From Anagrus nilaparvatae (Eukaryota; Arthropoda; Insecta; Hymenoptera; Mymaridae), in the NCBI GenBank assembly GCA_022575985.1, contig JAKSXM010000007.1:28894501-28958500 (forward strand): DNA of 64,000 nt, given 5' to 3'. A program made the position numbers and the translations under genes. Positions 32,501-43,609 of this stretch are shown piece after piece (position 1 is the stretch's first letter; each line of letters begins with the position of its first letter). A model generated the notes under the pieces. That model was given only the letters and a program-made list of their open reading frames with translations, was not told the origin of the DNA and made no database searches.

Positions 32501-33853
32501 TAAATTACTTTTTATCGGTAAAGACTCAAATTCTTCTACATCTACATCTACAGATGAGACAGAAGTTAATTTTTTTTTCTTGGCAGTTTGAAAACCAGAA
32601 TTCATGTTATCTAAAATAACTTTTTAATTAATTAAAAACATTTTATAGGAATTGTCAAAAAATAAATATTTATAAAAAATTATTTTTTTACCAGGCATTT
32701 TATCAAGATTGTCTACAGTTAATTCCTCTTGAAAATGTGACCATTCGATGCCAAAATCATTTGCACTTTCGTTGTTAGTATTAGTAGTTGCATTACCAGG
32801 AGTCTGATGTTGATTTCTTTTAGCAGCTTCATGTGTGATGCCATTATAAATCATTTGATGATTATGAATTGAATTTTCTATGTACCCTTGGGCAATGATA
32901 TCACTTCTCCATCTACCTAATTGTTTGATTGTTTGCATGTTTGCTCCAGATTCTGATAGTAAAGTTGCTGATGTTCTTCGAAAACAGTGACCTGTGTAAC
33001 GATTACTTTTTGGTAATAGTAAGTAATTGGCTATTGTTTCTGGAACAGCAGGTATTTTATGTCTTCCAATTGGTTGACGAATACATCTGCCTTTGTTGTA
33101 TTGAATAAAAAACCTTTCAGTTTGGTAGTCTTTGGGCTTTAGGTTTATGTAATCTTGAACAGTTTTATAAAATAGCTCGCCTATAATAAACTGTCCTGCA
33201 TAATCATTTTTATTATTTCTAATAGAAACAAGAAATCTATTCCCCAAGTTTTCGACATCTTTAACTTCAGTCTTTGTCATTTCCTCAACTCTCATGGCTC
33301 CACAAATTCCAAAAATAAGAATATCCTGGCATCATTTAAATTATATAAGTTTCAAATAAAAGAAGATGAATTGTTAATTAAATAATAAATGGATAATTAT
33401 TACCTTACAAGCCAAGTAAGTATAATCTGTCGCCTGTTGCATAAATTTCATTATTTGACCCCATTTAAAAACATGAGCTTTTTTTGGCTTGTACCCCTTA
33501 TTGTTGTTTTTTACCAACGCTTTTAATTGTAGAAATTGACGTATATCTATGCTTTCATTGGTGTTTAAAGTGGTCCTGAGCATACTCCAAACACTCCACA
33601 CAGTAGTAGGTTTTAGTCTTCTCATTAGTTCATTAAAATAAACAATCAAGTTACTCTCTTCAGAAATTGATAATGATCTGTTGTTCTCTTCTTTCCATTT
33701 TTTATAAGTCTTGTATACAAGCTGATATCTATCTGCTGATTTTTTAGGCAAAGTTTCAGTTTGCACTATATTCTGGGCTTCTTGATCAAAATTTCGAAGA
33801 ACTTCTTCTTCGTCATCAGAGCCATCAGATGAAGAATAATCGTCTTCAATCAT
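32462..33853 (-). CDS. Crypton-type tyrosine recombinase, three exons
   Basis: Predicted exons are 33853-33404, 33325-32692 and 32610-32462, with GT-AG introns of 78 and 81 nt (phases 0 and 1), giving 410 residues. Catalytic residues of the phage-integrase fold are all visible: box I arginine in GAMRVEE (R162), H263 and R266 in GHCFRRTSA, W289 in LGRWRSD, and the nucleophile Y298 in AQGYIENS. The N-terminus is acidic (SSDGSDDEEE), followed by a core-binding-like region (KKSADRYQLVYKTYKKW). Such enzymes excise and integrate circular DNA intermediates. The gene appears intact across the catalytic core. Splice sites are predicted by eye only. Confidence 0.8.
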
Positions 33854-34329
33854 ATTTTATTAAGATCTATTGGATTTTATAAATAAAAGTTAATGTGATT
33901 TACTATAAACAAATAATAATTATTAAAAAATTTAATTTGATAATAAAATTAATATTCTTACCTATTTTTTAATTAAAATTAAATTAGCTTAGGATATAAC
34001 CTAAAAATTATACAGATACTTCGTTCTAAGCAAAATATTCCATAAAATTTTAAAATTTTGTTAATTAATAAAAAAAAAAATTAATAAAATTTAAATTCCA
34101 AAAATTATAATATTTATTTTTTGCTTTATTAAGCAAAAAAATATAGGCACACTTTACTTTAAATATACGAGAAAGTAGAGAGAATCGCACTATAGAGAGA
34201 AAGGAAGTAAAATATAAACGCGCCCGTTCTCGAACCACGAAAGCCACGGTCATGTACTTGCGCGCGCAGCATCTTAGCCGGCCGCAAAAGTCGCTCTTTC
34301 TGGACTCAAATCGAGCCTACAGATTTTAC

Positions 34330-34373
34330 AGAGGATACAGAAGGATACAGAAGATACAGAGGATACAGAAAAG
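34330..34373 (+). repeat. GGATACAGA short tandem repeat
   Basis: Four units of 9-12 bp (AGAGGATACAGAAGGATACAG and following) upstream of the recombinase gene, on its 5' side. Confidence 0.75.
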
Positions 34374-34505
34374 AATATTATGTACTAGTGTAGAAAAATC
34401 TTCTTTTTTTTATGTAATTAAAGAAACCTAATTTTTTCCATGAGATGATAAACTAACAGTATCAAGGATAAGATAATTCAAAGATAATTCTTAGTTTTTC
34501 TTATG

Positions 34506-34936
34506 ACATTATACTTTGTTAAATAAAATAGACCATTAAGAACATTTTGTTATTGCTAATGAGGAACCATAAAATTATATTTCTCTAAACAGGATGAATT
34601 GAATTAAAAGATGCTGTGTATGCGCAGTCATTAATTTAAACAATCCAAAACTTTTTTAAATCAGTATTATTATCACTGTTTTTATAAGGCAAAAGATTAA
34701 CATATATTTACTTATATTGACTAGACATTTACTTATTCTTGACTAATTTAAAATTTTATTTTAAAATTTTATTAATTAATTTTACTTATAATTAATTATA
34801 TATTATTTACATATTTACTTAAATTCTTTATTTATTTTATAAAAATAAATTCTATTAATTTATATTTACCATAATGTAACTTTATATTAACTTTGTAAAA
34901 CTGGAGTGTTACTGTATTTTTGTTTAACAAAATAAA
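34506..34936. other. AT-rich spacer
   Basis: No gene seen. The short block GTAGACCATTAAG.ACATTTTGTTATT near 34530 recurs near 58343. Confidence 0.35.
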
Positions 34937-34968
34937 TCTAATAATAATAATAATAAAAATAATAATAA

Positions 34969-35041
<73 letters not shown>
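34937..35041 (+). repeat. (TAA)n microsatellite, left of LINE copy 1
   Basis: About 34 TAA units with a few TAAAAA interruptions. The same repeat reappears at about 35729-35755 between the two LINE copies, so both insertions lie in one TAA tract or bring TAA tails. Confidence 0.95.
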
Positions 35042-35043
<2 letters not shown>

Positions 35044-35702
35044 GGAGGAAGAGAAAAATGCCCGATGGACGCGCAGACTGATTTCAGATCTGCAGGCATG
35101 GACTGGACGACAACATGGGGAGGTGGATTTTTACCTCACCCAATTTTGACTGGACACGGGTATTTCCGTGCAATGTTGAAACATTGGCATAAGGTGGCAA
35201 CAGAGGAGTGCTTGCACTGCCCAGGCGAGAAGGATACAGTGGAGCATACTTTCTTCGGATGTATGCGCTACGTGGAAGGGCGCCCGCCCTTCCCGATTTG
35301 GAGGCCAGAGAAGGTGGTTCCGGAAATGCTACGGAGTTCTGAAAATTGGAACAAAGTAGCAGAGTACGTAAGGGCCACCTTGTTGAAGAAAAAGGAGGAG
35401 GGCTTTCTATCGTAGATTGCTCTCCTGTCACTAGGCTGGGGGAAGGCAGCGGCCAGTTGCCTAGGCTGCGCGTCCCAAACTGAAGTTATACCTGAAAAGG
35501 GAGTTCCGGTTTGGGGCAAACAAGCGCAGGGGGGTTTATAGTGTGTTTATCCAGTAAGAATCTGGGGCGTAGCCGGCGACCGCGTTCGCCGGTGGTCTCC
35601 CAGTTGTACACTTTGTGCAACTGGGCGGTCATGGAAATTTGCGGGCCTTTAAGGCCCGCAAACACTCCATGGCTGATGTAAGATTCACAAGATTCCCCTG
35701 AC
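35041..35702 (+). mobile_element. R1-clade LINE copy 1, 5'-truncated
   Basis: Contains the last 115 or so codons of ORF2 (35065-35415) and a complete 3' UTR followed by poly(A). The coding part carries the R1-type cysteine cluster ECLHCPGEKDTVEHTFFGC and then RYVEGRPPF. In the upstream frame HGEVDFYLTQF is readable, so a one-base loss occurred near 35150. The 3' UTR has two strong hairpins: CCCAGTTG...CAACTGGG at 35600-35625 and the palindrome GCGGGCCTTTAAGGCCCGC at 35641-35659, likely signals for the element's own reverse transcriptase. Confidence 0.85.
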
Positions 35703-35755
35703 AAAAAAAAAAAAAAAAAAAAAAAAAATAATAATAATAATAATAATAATAATAA
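35703..35755 (+). repeat. poly(A) then (TAA)n between two LINE copies
   Basis: A run of about 27 A, then eight to nine TAA units, then abruptly the 5' UTR of copy 2 at ACCCCGCTGAACC. Confidence 0.9.
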
Positions 35756-37226
35756 CCCCGCTGAACCGGTCCCAAGCCCGGAGCCTCATAAGGCTGAGGA
35801 AGGAGGAGGGTGGTTCAGGACGCCTTTTTTCCAGGTTGAACTAGAATCAAGGATATGGGATATAGCTCTTTGGAACAACTGAGGCTGCCTTATAAATCGG
35901 GTCTGATGCCTTGCATTTTTCCGGGGACATGCTCTATGCTGCACGGCATGCGTCCATGTTAGGAATGCCGCAGACTGCTCATAGTTATCCTATAAGCGGT
36001 TCTGGAATAACTGAGGCTGCCCTATAAACCAGGTTTTATGCCTTGTCTTTCCCTCGAGCATACTTGATAAGCTTGCAGCCACAGGCTGCTATCCTAAAAC
36101 TATCCTTGAGGAAGAGGCACATTAAAGGGGCTCCAAGGTTTTCTCCAACCTAAGTGCGATTTAAGCCACATACAGGATTGCCTTAGACCTGACGTATTGG
36201 CTCTTAGCATGGGAGAATTCTACCTCGAGCACAGTGACGTAGCCGATTAAAGGTAGTCGCGAGTCCCGCTAAGTCATGACTGCAGGTTGTTTTTTCTGGT
36301 TTAGTAATGTGTGAAAGTACGGTCAGAATACTCCGCAACACTAGACATGCTCTCTGGGAACATCTAGGCTGCTCTGTGCCTTTGCTTCTTAATTTAGGTA
36401 CTTGTACCATCGTGCACTCAAGTAAGTGCCGCAGAAAGCCGTCATGTGTTCCCGAGGATCCTGGCTGCCAGCATTATTCTGGAATGAACTTATGGGGGGT
36501 CTTTGGATCATTCAAACGCGACTTGCAGATTAGTTCTCCCCCTGTCTGACGACGAGCTAGAATATCGCGAGATGGTAAGCAACCATAGTGGCAAAAATCC
36601 ACCACATTGTCACCCGGCCCACAGACGGGTCAAGAATGACCGTGTGATGCTAGACAGACGTGGAGAGAAGGTGAATTTCCTCCCATCTGCAGGACTGACA
36701 TTGATCAACCCCCTGGGGCCGGTACCCAGGGCGTTGATCGTTGAAAGACCGAACACCAGTCCCACTAACTACAACTTTTATCTTTTAAATTCCACTTACA
36801 GGTACACAAACAATAGTTCTTTTTACAGGTTAAAAAACCAAGCGGCTTGATGCTGCCGATCATCGTGGCTCGCGGTGGTCGGCCCTCTCGATTGGGATGG
36901 CAACCTCCGTAGAGGGTACAGGTCAAAAACTGGGAAGTGCATCTCCAGGTCGACGGATAGGATAGGAGCCCAGAGCTGTTTAACTAACTGGTCTGGCTGC
37001 TCTATCAGCCGGCGAATAATCTCGTTTTCCATAGTAGTGCCGGGTAGCGCCTGGGAAGGGCCCTGCTGCGGGGTGCGGGGGGTTTTCCACAAGGCCACTA
37101 CGCTAGGGGACTCCCGGTTCGGGGGGCTGACCATTGCGAGACCACGCAATGACTGGCTGCATCATGTCCTGCATTCAACTACACAAGACAGAACAGGTTA
37201 GATAGAGAAAACATTTTAAAAAAATA
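35756..37226 (+). other. 5' UTR of LINE copy 2
   Basis: GC-rich, with no sustained open frame on the plus strand. R1-clade elements have internal promoters here. Two similar stretches mentioning TGGAATAACTGAGGCTGCCT and GGAACAACTGAGGCTGCC (about 35872 and 36002) show an internal duplication of about 130 bp. Confidence 0.6.
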
Positions 37227-38768
37227 ATGATGAAGCAAAATAATAATGATCAGGTTCAAAGCGTGCAGGAACCGCCGCAAAAACCAAACAGGGCTCCCAA
37301 GCCCTACTAAATTCAAATGCAACTGGCCAAGCAGAACAAATGAGGATAGGCTAAAAGTGACGCCTAAATGGAGCAGACGCCTGTCCAGGTTAATGAAACA
37401 CGATGACATGGAAGATGTACTTGCAAGATATGGGGATGTCCAACAGACCTTTAAATGAACCCAGGCGGGTAAAGGTCTGGAGGCTATAAAAGAAGGATTT
37501 GATGCTGAAAAAGGATATTACGGCAACCTTCTGGAGGCCATCATTGACATGGAGTATCATTTCGGCTATGTTCAGAAGAACGTGAGCATGGTGATAAAAA
37601 TGGAGTCCAGAAGTTTGCCAGCGTAGTAGAACCGCTGGTATTGATTAAGGAGCGGCAAACTAAAGCAGTATTAGCGATACATGAAGCTCTCCTGAAAGAA
37701 ATGAATGGAAAAGGCCCACTTAAGAGGCTCCGATCGGTATCCTCCCCTGATAGCTAACCAGAAATTGGGCACGCGGCAAAAAAGACGAGCGAAGACCCTC
37801 CTTTGGAAGGAAATTTATCCGACCAGGAACGGCAAGATGAAGAGCGCTCAAGAACCGAAAAAAATAGGAAGGAATTAGAAGAGCAAAAGAGGAAGAAAAA
37901 AGTGCTTCAGGAAGTTGCAAACAGAAAGAGGCTGCAAGATCAACGCGAAGCGAAGTATTTGCGTGAAAATCGCCTACTGGAAGCAGGGAAAAATCAGGAA
38001 GGGCCCAAGAAGCCGAAGCCAAGTGAAACGACTTCCAACCGGTCTCTCACGGATCATCAAGACCCAGAGAAACTGGAAAATAACCCTAAGGTGGTCGAAT
38101 CTCCTACAGAGACTCAAGTTTCGGAAGATGGCAAAATCCATCAAAGTGAGCAAAATAATGCAAATGGCCCCAAAAGGATTGAAATGGTCTCAGAGGATAC
38201 CGGGAAACTACAGGAAGCGATTCAAGCGGTAACGGGCCCTGATTCGAAGGTCCGGGATATGATCCCCATGCTGAAACTCGAAATCCGAGATCTGGATGGG
38301 GTCACGAACGAACGGGAGATCAGGGAAGCCGTTGCCAAAGAAATAGGAATGGAACGTGGAGATCTACTACCCCCAGTCTCCATTTTCAAAACTAAAGGCA
38401 CTACGAGCCAAATGGCAGTGGTAGAGCTGCTCGAGGTTAATGCTCTACGTCTGGCCAAGAAGGGAAGAATCCAAATTGGCTGAGCTTCTAACAGAGTGCG
38501 CCTTCGAGCGAATGCAAGGCGCTTTTTTAGATGTCTGGGCTATGGACATAACCAGTATAACAGCAAAGGCCCAGACCAAAGAAAAGCGTGCCTCAAATGT
38601 GGCGTTGTCGGCCATAAAAGAAACGAGTGCCAGAAGGAAACGCCCGAGTTTTTCCTTTGCAAGAATAGGGACGACAAGTGCTCTACGGAGCACTATACCG
38701 GAGAAGGAAACTGCCCCTGCTACCGGGAGGCTCTGGCTGCGGCAAGGAATAAGTGTCATCGGAAATGA
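37227..38768 (+). pseudogene. LINE ORF1 (gag-like), with zinc knuckles
   Basis: The ATG at 37227 opens MMKQNNNDQVQSVQEPPQKP but the frame stops after 27 codons. The long readable part is 37803-38483: a highly charged coiled-coil-like stretch (RSRTEKNRKELEEQKRKK), then the gag core IRDLDGVTNEREIREAVAKE. After a frameshift, 38496-38768 holds the zinc knuckles: CFRCLGYGH (last Cys lost), CLKCGVVGHKRNEC (intact CCHC) and a third partial C..C..H..C. It ends in a TGA overlapping the ATG of ORF2 (ATGA at 38765-38768), the usual R1-clade arrangement. It would bind element RNA. Confidence 0.85.
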
Positions 38769-41655
38769 TCAATGTTCTACAAGGGAACATGAATCAAGCA
38801 CGGGAAGCTGGTGCTTTGTTGGAACAGATTGCCCGTGAAGAGGATTCAAATATCCTCTTACTAAGCAAGCAATCATACAACATGAACCACAAATACTGGC
38901 TAACCGATGCCACTGGCTGTTGCGCCATATGGCTCCGAGGTATAGCCCAAACGTCCTTGACCAGAAAAGGGAAAGGCGATTGCCACGTTTGGGTTGCGTG
39001 CGGGGAGGCAACTTATACCTCTTCCCAAACGATAGCACGGAAGTGCTGGCTACAAAGCTGGCCAGCATCGAGAACACGGTTGGATAATAGAACTGGCAGT
39101 ATTATCCTTGCTAAAGACGTTAACGCTAGGTCCTTAGGATGGGGCACGCTGACGACCAATCCTAGGGAACAGCAGGTACTGGATATGGCCACTAGATGCA
39201 AACTAGTGGTCCAGAATAGAGGAAACCGGCCCACCTACGAGAGGGCAGGTTGGGGAGCCTCTATCCCAGACATAACCTTCGCAACAAAAGGTGAGTCTGG
39301 GAGAATCGGCGAATGGACGGCGATGGATGGTTACAATGGTAGCGACCATCATTACATCACCTTCCGAGTGCTTGAGGGAACCTCCCAACGGCCTCCGTAC
39401 AGGAGGCGTCCCTTGGGTTGGAATGTACCAAAGATGGACGAGGACAAGTTCAAAGAGTATCTTTGAATGGAGTCGGCGACCGTCCCTGCTTGGCATGGAA
39501 GGGCTACAGGTCCCCGTGAGGCTGAAATATTAGTCAAGAAAGTAACGTCTCTATTGCGAGGGGCGTGTGACGCCTCTATGCCTCGTCGAAGGCCCTGGAA
39601 AGGGAGAAATCCAGTTACTGGTGGAATTTAGAAATAGCGGAGCTCCGCAAGGAGTGCCACAGGACGCGACGAAGGGCGCAGAGATCACGGGACAAGCCTG
39701 AGGCTGCTGCACTTACCCAGGAACATAAGGATGCTATACACCACCTGGCCATAGCTATCCATCAAAGCAAGGCTTGGTGCCTGCGTTCATTACGCGAGGA
39801 TATAAACAAAGACCCCTGGGGTCTACAAAGTCGTGATGGGCAAGTTGAACCGGGGGTCTGACACCATGATTGACGCGGTGCAGACCGAACGAATCATCGG
39901 CGCTCTCTTCCCTGAGTGGCCCATCCGGGAAAACCCGGTAGAGGCGATACCCAGGGAGGAATTGCCGTTATTCAGCGAGGACGAGATGGGGAAGGCCATC
40001 AAGGCCATGAAAAATGGCAAGGCACCGGGGCCGGACGGGATAAAAGCGGAAAACGAGCGGTCAAAATAATTCCTGGTATCCTGTTAAGCATGTTTAATAC
40101 ATGCTTGGTGGCGGGAGTGTTTCCAAGGCAGTGGAAGATGGCACGTCTCGTGCTCTTGAACAAGGGTAAAGGTGGAGCCCCGGACTCTCCATCATCTTAC
40201 AGACCCTTGTGCAGGCTAAATACCATTGGAAAGGTGATGGAGAGCATGCTCCGGGCAAGGTTGAGAAGAGCCATCGAGGAGGGCGGTGGCCTTTCCGAGG
40301 AGCAGCATGGATTTCGTTAGGGGCATTCCACGATAGACGTCATCCAGCGTGTCGTAAATACCGTAGAGGCTGAGAGGGAAAAGCGGCCTGCAATTCGCAA
40401 AGACGTCCTTCTTTCGCTTTCTTTTCGGCCAGGTGGGATGACATGATCCAGGCTCTCAAGTACGATTTCCGGATACCCAGGTATCTGGGTAACGTACTGA
40501 AAGACTACCTACGGGACCGGAGACTGCTCTACAACACGCTCGATGGCAGGCGACAGAGGGTTTTGAGTACGGGCATCGCCCAAGGTTCGGTTCTCGGACC
40601 GGACCTGTGGAATACCTTTTACGATGGCCTGTTGCGCGTTCACCTCCCGGAAGGAGCTTACCTGATAGGGTACGCGGACGACGTGGTTACATGCAGGTAA
40701 CCCAGGAGAGGTTGAATCTACTCATGAGACAGATCAACCTCTGGATGGGCGAGCACGGAGTCCATCTCGCGATCACAAAAACGAAGATCCTACTACTGAC
40801 CCGTCGAACAACAATTTCCACGGACATCGATGTAAATGTCGATGATGGTGGAAACCCTCACACGATCCAAGCCAAGACATCGGTTAAGTACCTGGGAGTT
40901 CTGCTTGATAACAAGCTAAACTTCTGGGAACAATTTCAGAGGTCGAGTGAGAAGGCCGCGTCGGTCGCATCCTCCTTGTCAAGGCTCATGGCCAACATAG
41001 GAGGGCCCAAACCAGGGAAGCGAAGATTGTTGATGTCCGTTGTCAACTCTGTCCTGCTTTTTAGATCCGAGATCTGGACGAATATCACCCAATTTGCCAA
41101 CTACAGGCATAAAATATCGTCTGTGCAGCGGCAAACGGCCCTGAGGATCGCCTGCGCGTACCATAGGGTATCCGGATAGTAGCATCGGTCATACTCATCA
41201 ACCTGCTAGCGTTGGAGCGGAAATACATTTACGATAAAGTAGAGGACCGCGAAGTGGTATCCATTTGTGCCCGCTCCAGTTCTATGGAAGAATGGCAGAA
41301 GCGTTGGGAAAAAGACTGATTTTAGATCTGCAGGCATGGACTGGGCGACAGCACGGGGAGGTGGATTTTTATCTCACCCAATTTTTAACTGGACACGGGT
41401 TATTTCCGTGTCATGTTAAAACATTGGCATAAGGTGGCAACAGAGGAGTGCTTGCGCTGCCCAGGCGTGAAGGATAAAGTGGAGCACACATTCTTGGAAC
41501 GTGAGCGCTACATGGAAGGGCGCCCGCCCTTCCCGATTTGGAGGTCGGAGACGGTGGTCCCGGCAATGCTACGGGGTCCCAAAAATTTGAACAAAGTAGC
41601 AGAGTACGTAAGGGCCACTTTGTTGAAGAAAAAGGAGGAGGGCTTTCTATCGTAG
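38753..41655 (+). pseudogene. LINE ORF2: AP endonuclease and reverse transcriptase
   Basis: Starts at the ATG at 38765 (MINVLQGNMNQAREAGALLE), the R1-clade endonuclease N-terminus. The endonuclease (to about 39466) keeps the Asn of LQGNMN, KDVNARSLGWG and the SDHHYI His, but the catalytic Glu motif reads LLLSKQSY, with Lys instead of Glu. RT motifs spread over several frames: NGKAPGPDGIKAE (about 40015), SYRPLCRLNTIGKVME (about 40197), EEQHGFR followed by a stop (40318), IAQGSVLGP (about 40576) and IGYADDV (about 40665). The C-terminal cysteine cluster ECLRCPGVKDKVEHTF lies at 41446-41490. At least five frameshifts or stops. Confidence 0.85.
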
Positions 41656-41743
41656 ATAGCTCTCCTGTCACTAGGCTGGGGGAAGGCAGCGGCCAGTTGC
41701 CTAGGCTTCGCGTCCCAAACTGAAGTTATATCTGAAAAGGGAG

Positions 41744-41996
41744 AAAAAAGAATAAGAAACAAGTGCTGCAATTCACAATACAAATCGCACAATTACCTGC
41801 GATAATTGGTTTACCAAACATAGAAATTATGATTATGGAACCTTACAATACTCCAGTAACTGGTACTATAAAAAAAAATAAACGAGAAATACCAGCCGAG
41901 ATGAAAATCGCAAGTAATGATCCTCCTGCCAGTAAGTTCTGTTTTTCTGATAAAGTTACTCTAGTTTCCCACACACCGAAGAAAAATAAGATTTAA
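41744..41996 (+). other. unidentified open frame, about 80 codons
   Basis: An open frame running from the LINE junction to a TAA at 41994 reads ...KKNKKQVLQFTIQIAQL, IGLPNIEIMIMEPYNTPVTG and KREIPAEMKIASNDPP, ending TLVSHTPKKNKI. It starts at GTG 41763 or further upstream, so there is no proper start codon in context. The composition is protein-like (varied, moderate GC, basic C-terminus) rather than low complexity. It could be a terminal exon, a processed pseudogene fragment, or chance. Not recognised. Confidence 0.35.
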
Positions 41997-42445
41997 TGTA
42001 GAAAATTATTTTTTTATTATTTTCTTACTTATAAAAATAAGAATGTTAAATAAAAATATAACGATCAGAATGGAAAAAATTTTTTTATGAAATGTTATCT
42101 TTATTTCATTGACGTTTCGAAAGACTAGCTTTCAATCTGAAAAATACATTTGAGTTAAATAAAAAATTTTTTAAAAAACGATTCTACACTTTTTTATAAT
42201 ATTAGAAAAACTTACATTTAAAAGACAAAATTTATTTAAAATTTTAACTTTTTATTTTTATTCTTAACATTAATGAGTCTGCTGTTAAACTAAATGTTAT
42301 TTTTGATTTTAAATTTAATAAGTCTAGAAAAAGAGTTTTTATATAAAAAAAGGGGGAAAAAAGCAAAAAACTGCTTATTACACATGTAAATTATGAACTA
42401 CCACTTATAAATTATACTATTTTTTTAAGTGTTACGTTATATATA
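41997..42445. other. AT-rich spacer
   Basis: No gene or repeat partner seen before the start of the large foldback element. Confidence 0.35.
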
Positions 42446-43609
42446 TGAGAAAATCCACCAAAAGATTGCCCTTAAGTGTTCAACCTTTTGAAAAAAAAAA
42501 ATTTTCACGCACACCTTGCTAATACGTTTTTTTGTGTTCTTTAGATCATACATAGCCACGAAAAAGCGATGAACAGAAAAAATGTTGCGGGTACAATACG
42601 TTTTTTTGAGTTGGAAGGCTCAAAATCACGTTTTTTCGATATTTGAAAAAAACCAAATTTTGAAAGTTTTTTTTAATCACCTAAAATCATTATAAACGAT
42701 AAATTTATGTTTTTTCACTTGTATTGTACTCATAAATTACTAAAAAAAAGCTTTTTTCTAAAAAAAGGATACAAATTTTTAATTATTAGCGTCTTAAGGG
42801 GGCTCAAAAATTAAAAAAACTTGTTTAAAAATAAAGATTGCTTATTTAGCTTTTAAAACTTTTTTAAGTGGAATTATTATTAAAAAATAATAATAAAAAT
42901 TAATTAAAATAAAATTCATTAATTATGAGCTTTAGAAATCACCTAAAACAGCTAAAAACAACTCCAAAGCTAAATTAACCAATTTTGGATCATTTTTAAA
43001 ATAACAAAATCAGTCTTGTTTTTAATGATTTTCATTATTACTAATTTTTTTACAGGTTTTTTTATTATTTACTTTAATTTTACATATTTTGAAGTATTAT
43101 CTTTCTGTTGAAAATAATTTTTCTTTTAATTTTCAACGTCTTAGACCAGTTCAAATGCTAAATATTGGGTCTTTTTAAAATTCATAAAATTGGGATTTTT
43201 CTAGCAGATTCAAATGATGTTATAAACTGGACTAAAAGACGTATATTACTTAGTAATTTTTCCCGTAAAATTCGAAATCACTATTTATTTTAACATTTAA
43301 CTACGATTTACTGGAGAAAAATTCATTGTTTTAGTTTTTTGGGGTACCAATTATGAGGGGACCAATTTTTAAAAGTTTCGCAGTCTTCAAGAAAAAATTT
43401 TCTGAATAATATTTGCAATTTTTACTTATATATTTTTTCCTCAGGAATTCGATGAAACAACCAGTTTTTTCATCTGGGGTTTTCCTTAGCCTTAAAATCT
43501 TATGTTTCTGTTTTTACTGGTTTTGTCTACTCTTATATATTTTGCATTAGTAGCTCATTTGAGCCTAAAGGGTTTGAAACAGAGCTGGGCAACGGCTGCA
43601 CGCTAAAAT

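Larger units (their letters stand above)
31200..34505 (-). mobile_element. Crypton-like tyrosine recombinase element, about 3.3 kb
   Basis: Both ends are defined by homology with the short derivative at 1090-1326: the 5' side near 34505 and the 3' side near 31200. Within lie the three-exon recombinase gene (32462-33853), a separate C-terminal-like open frame (31992-32500) and two GC-rich hairpins (31309-31428, 31748-31812). No TIRs or target duplication are evident, as known for Cryptons, which move through a tyrosine recombinase. Exact ends need comparison with an empty site. Confidence 0.7.
35756..41743 (+). mobile_element. R1-clade LINE copy 2, nearly full length, decayed
   Basis: A 5' UTR of about 1.47 kb (35756-37226), ORF1 (37227-38768), ORF2 (38765-41655 by motifs) and a 3' UTR that stops at 41743, lacking the last 220 bp and both hairpins seen in copy 1. 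Its GC-rich composition contrasts with the AT-rich surroundings. Shared 3' sequence with copy 1 is roughly 90% identical. Many frameshifts and stops make it inactive. The (TAA)n before it suggests a TAA-microsatellite target preference, as known for several R1-clade and Dong-type families. Confidence 0.9.

Noticed and set aside
36204..39537. Many minus-strand and alternative-frame open frames over the R1-clade LINE
   Set aside because: GC-rich sequence leaves long open shadow frames opposite the real ORF1/ORF2; none has its own motif.
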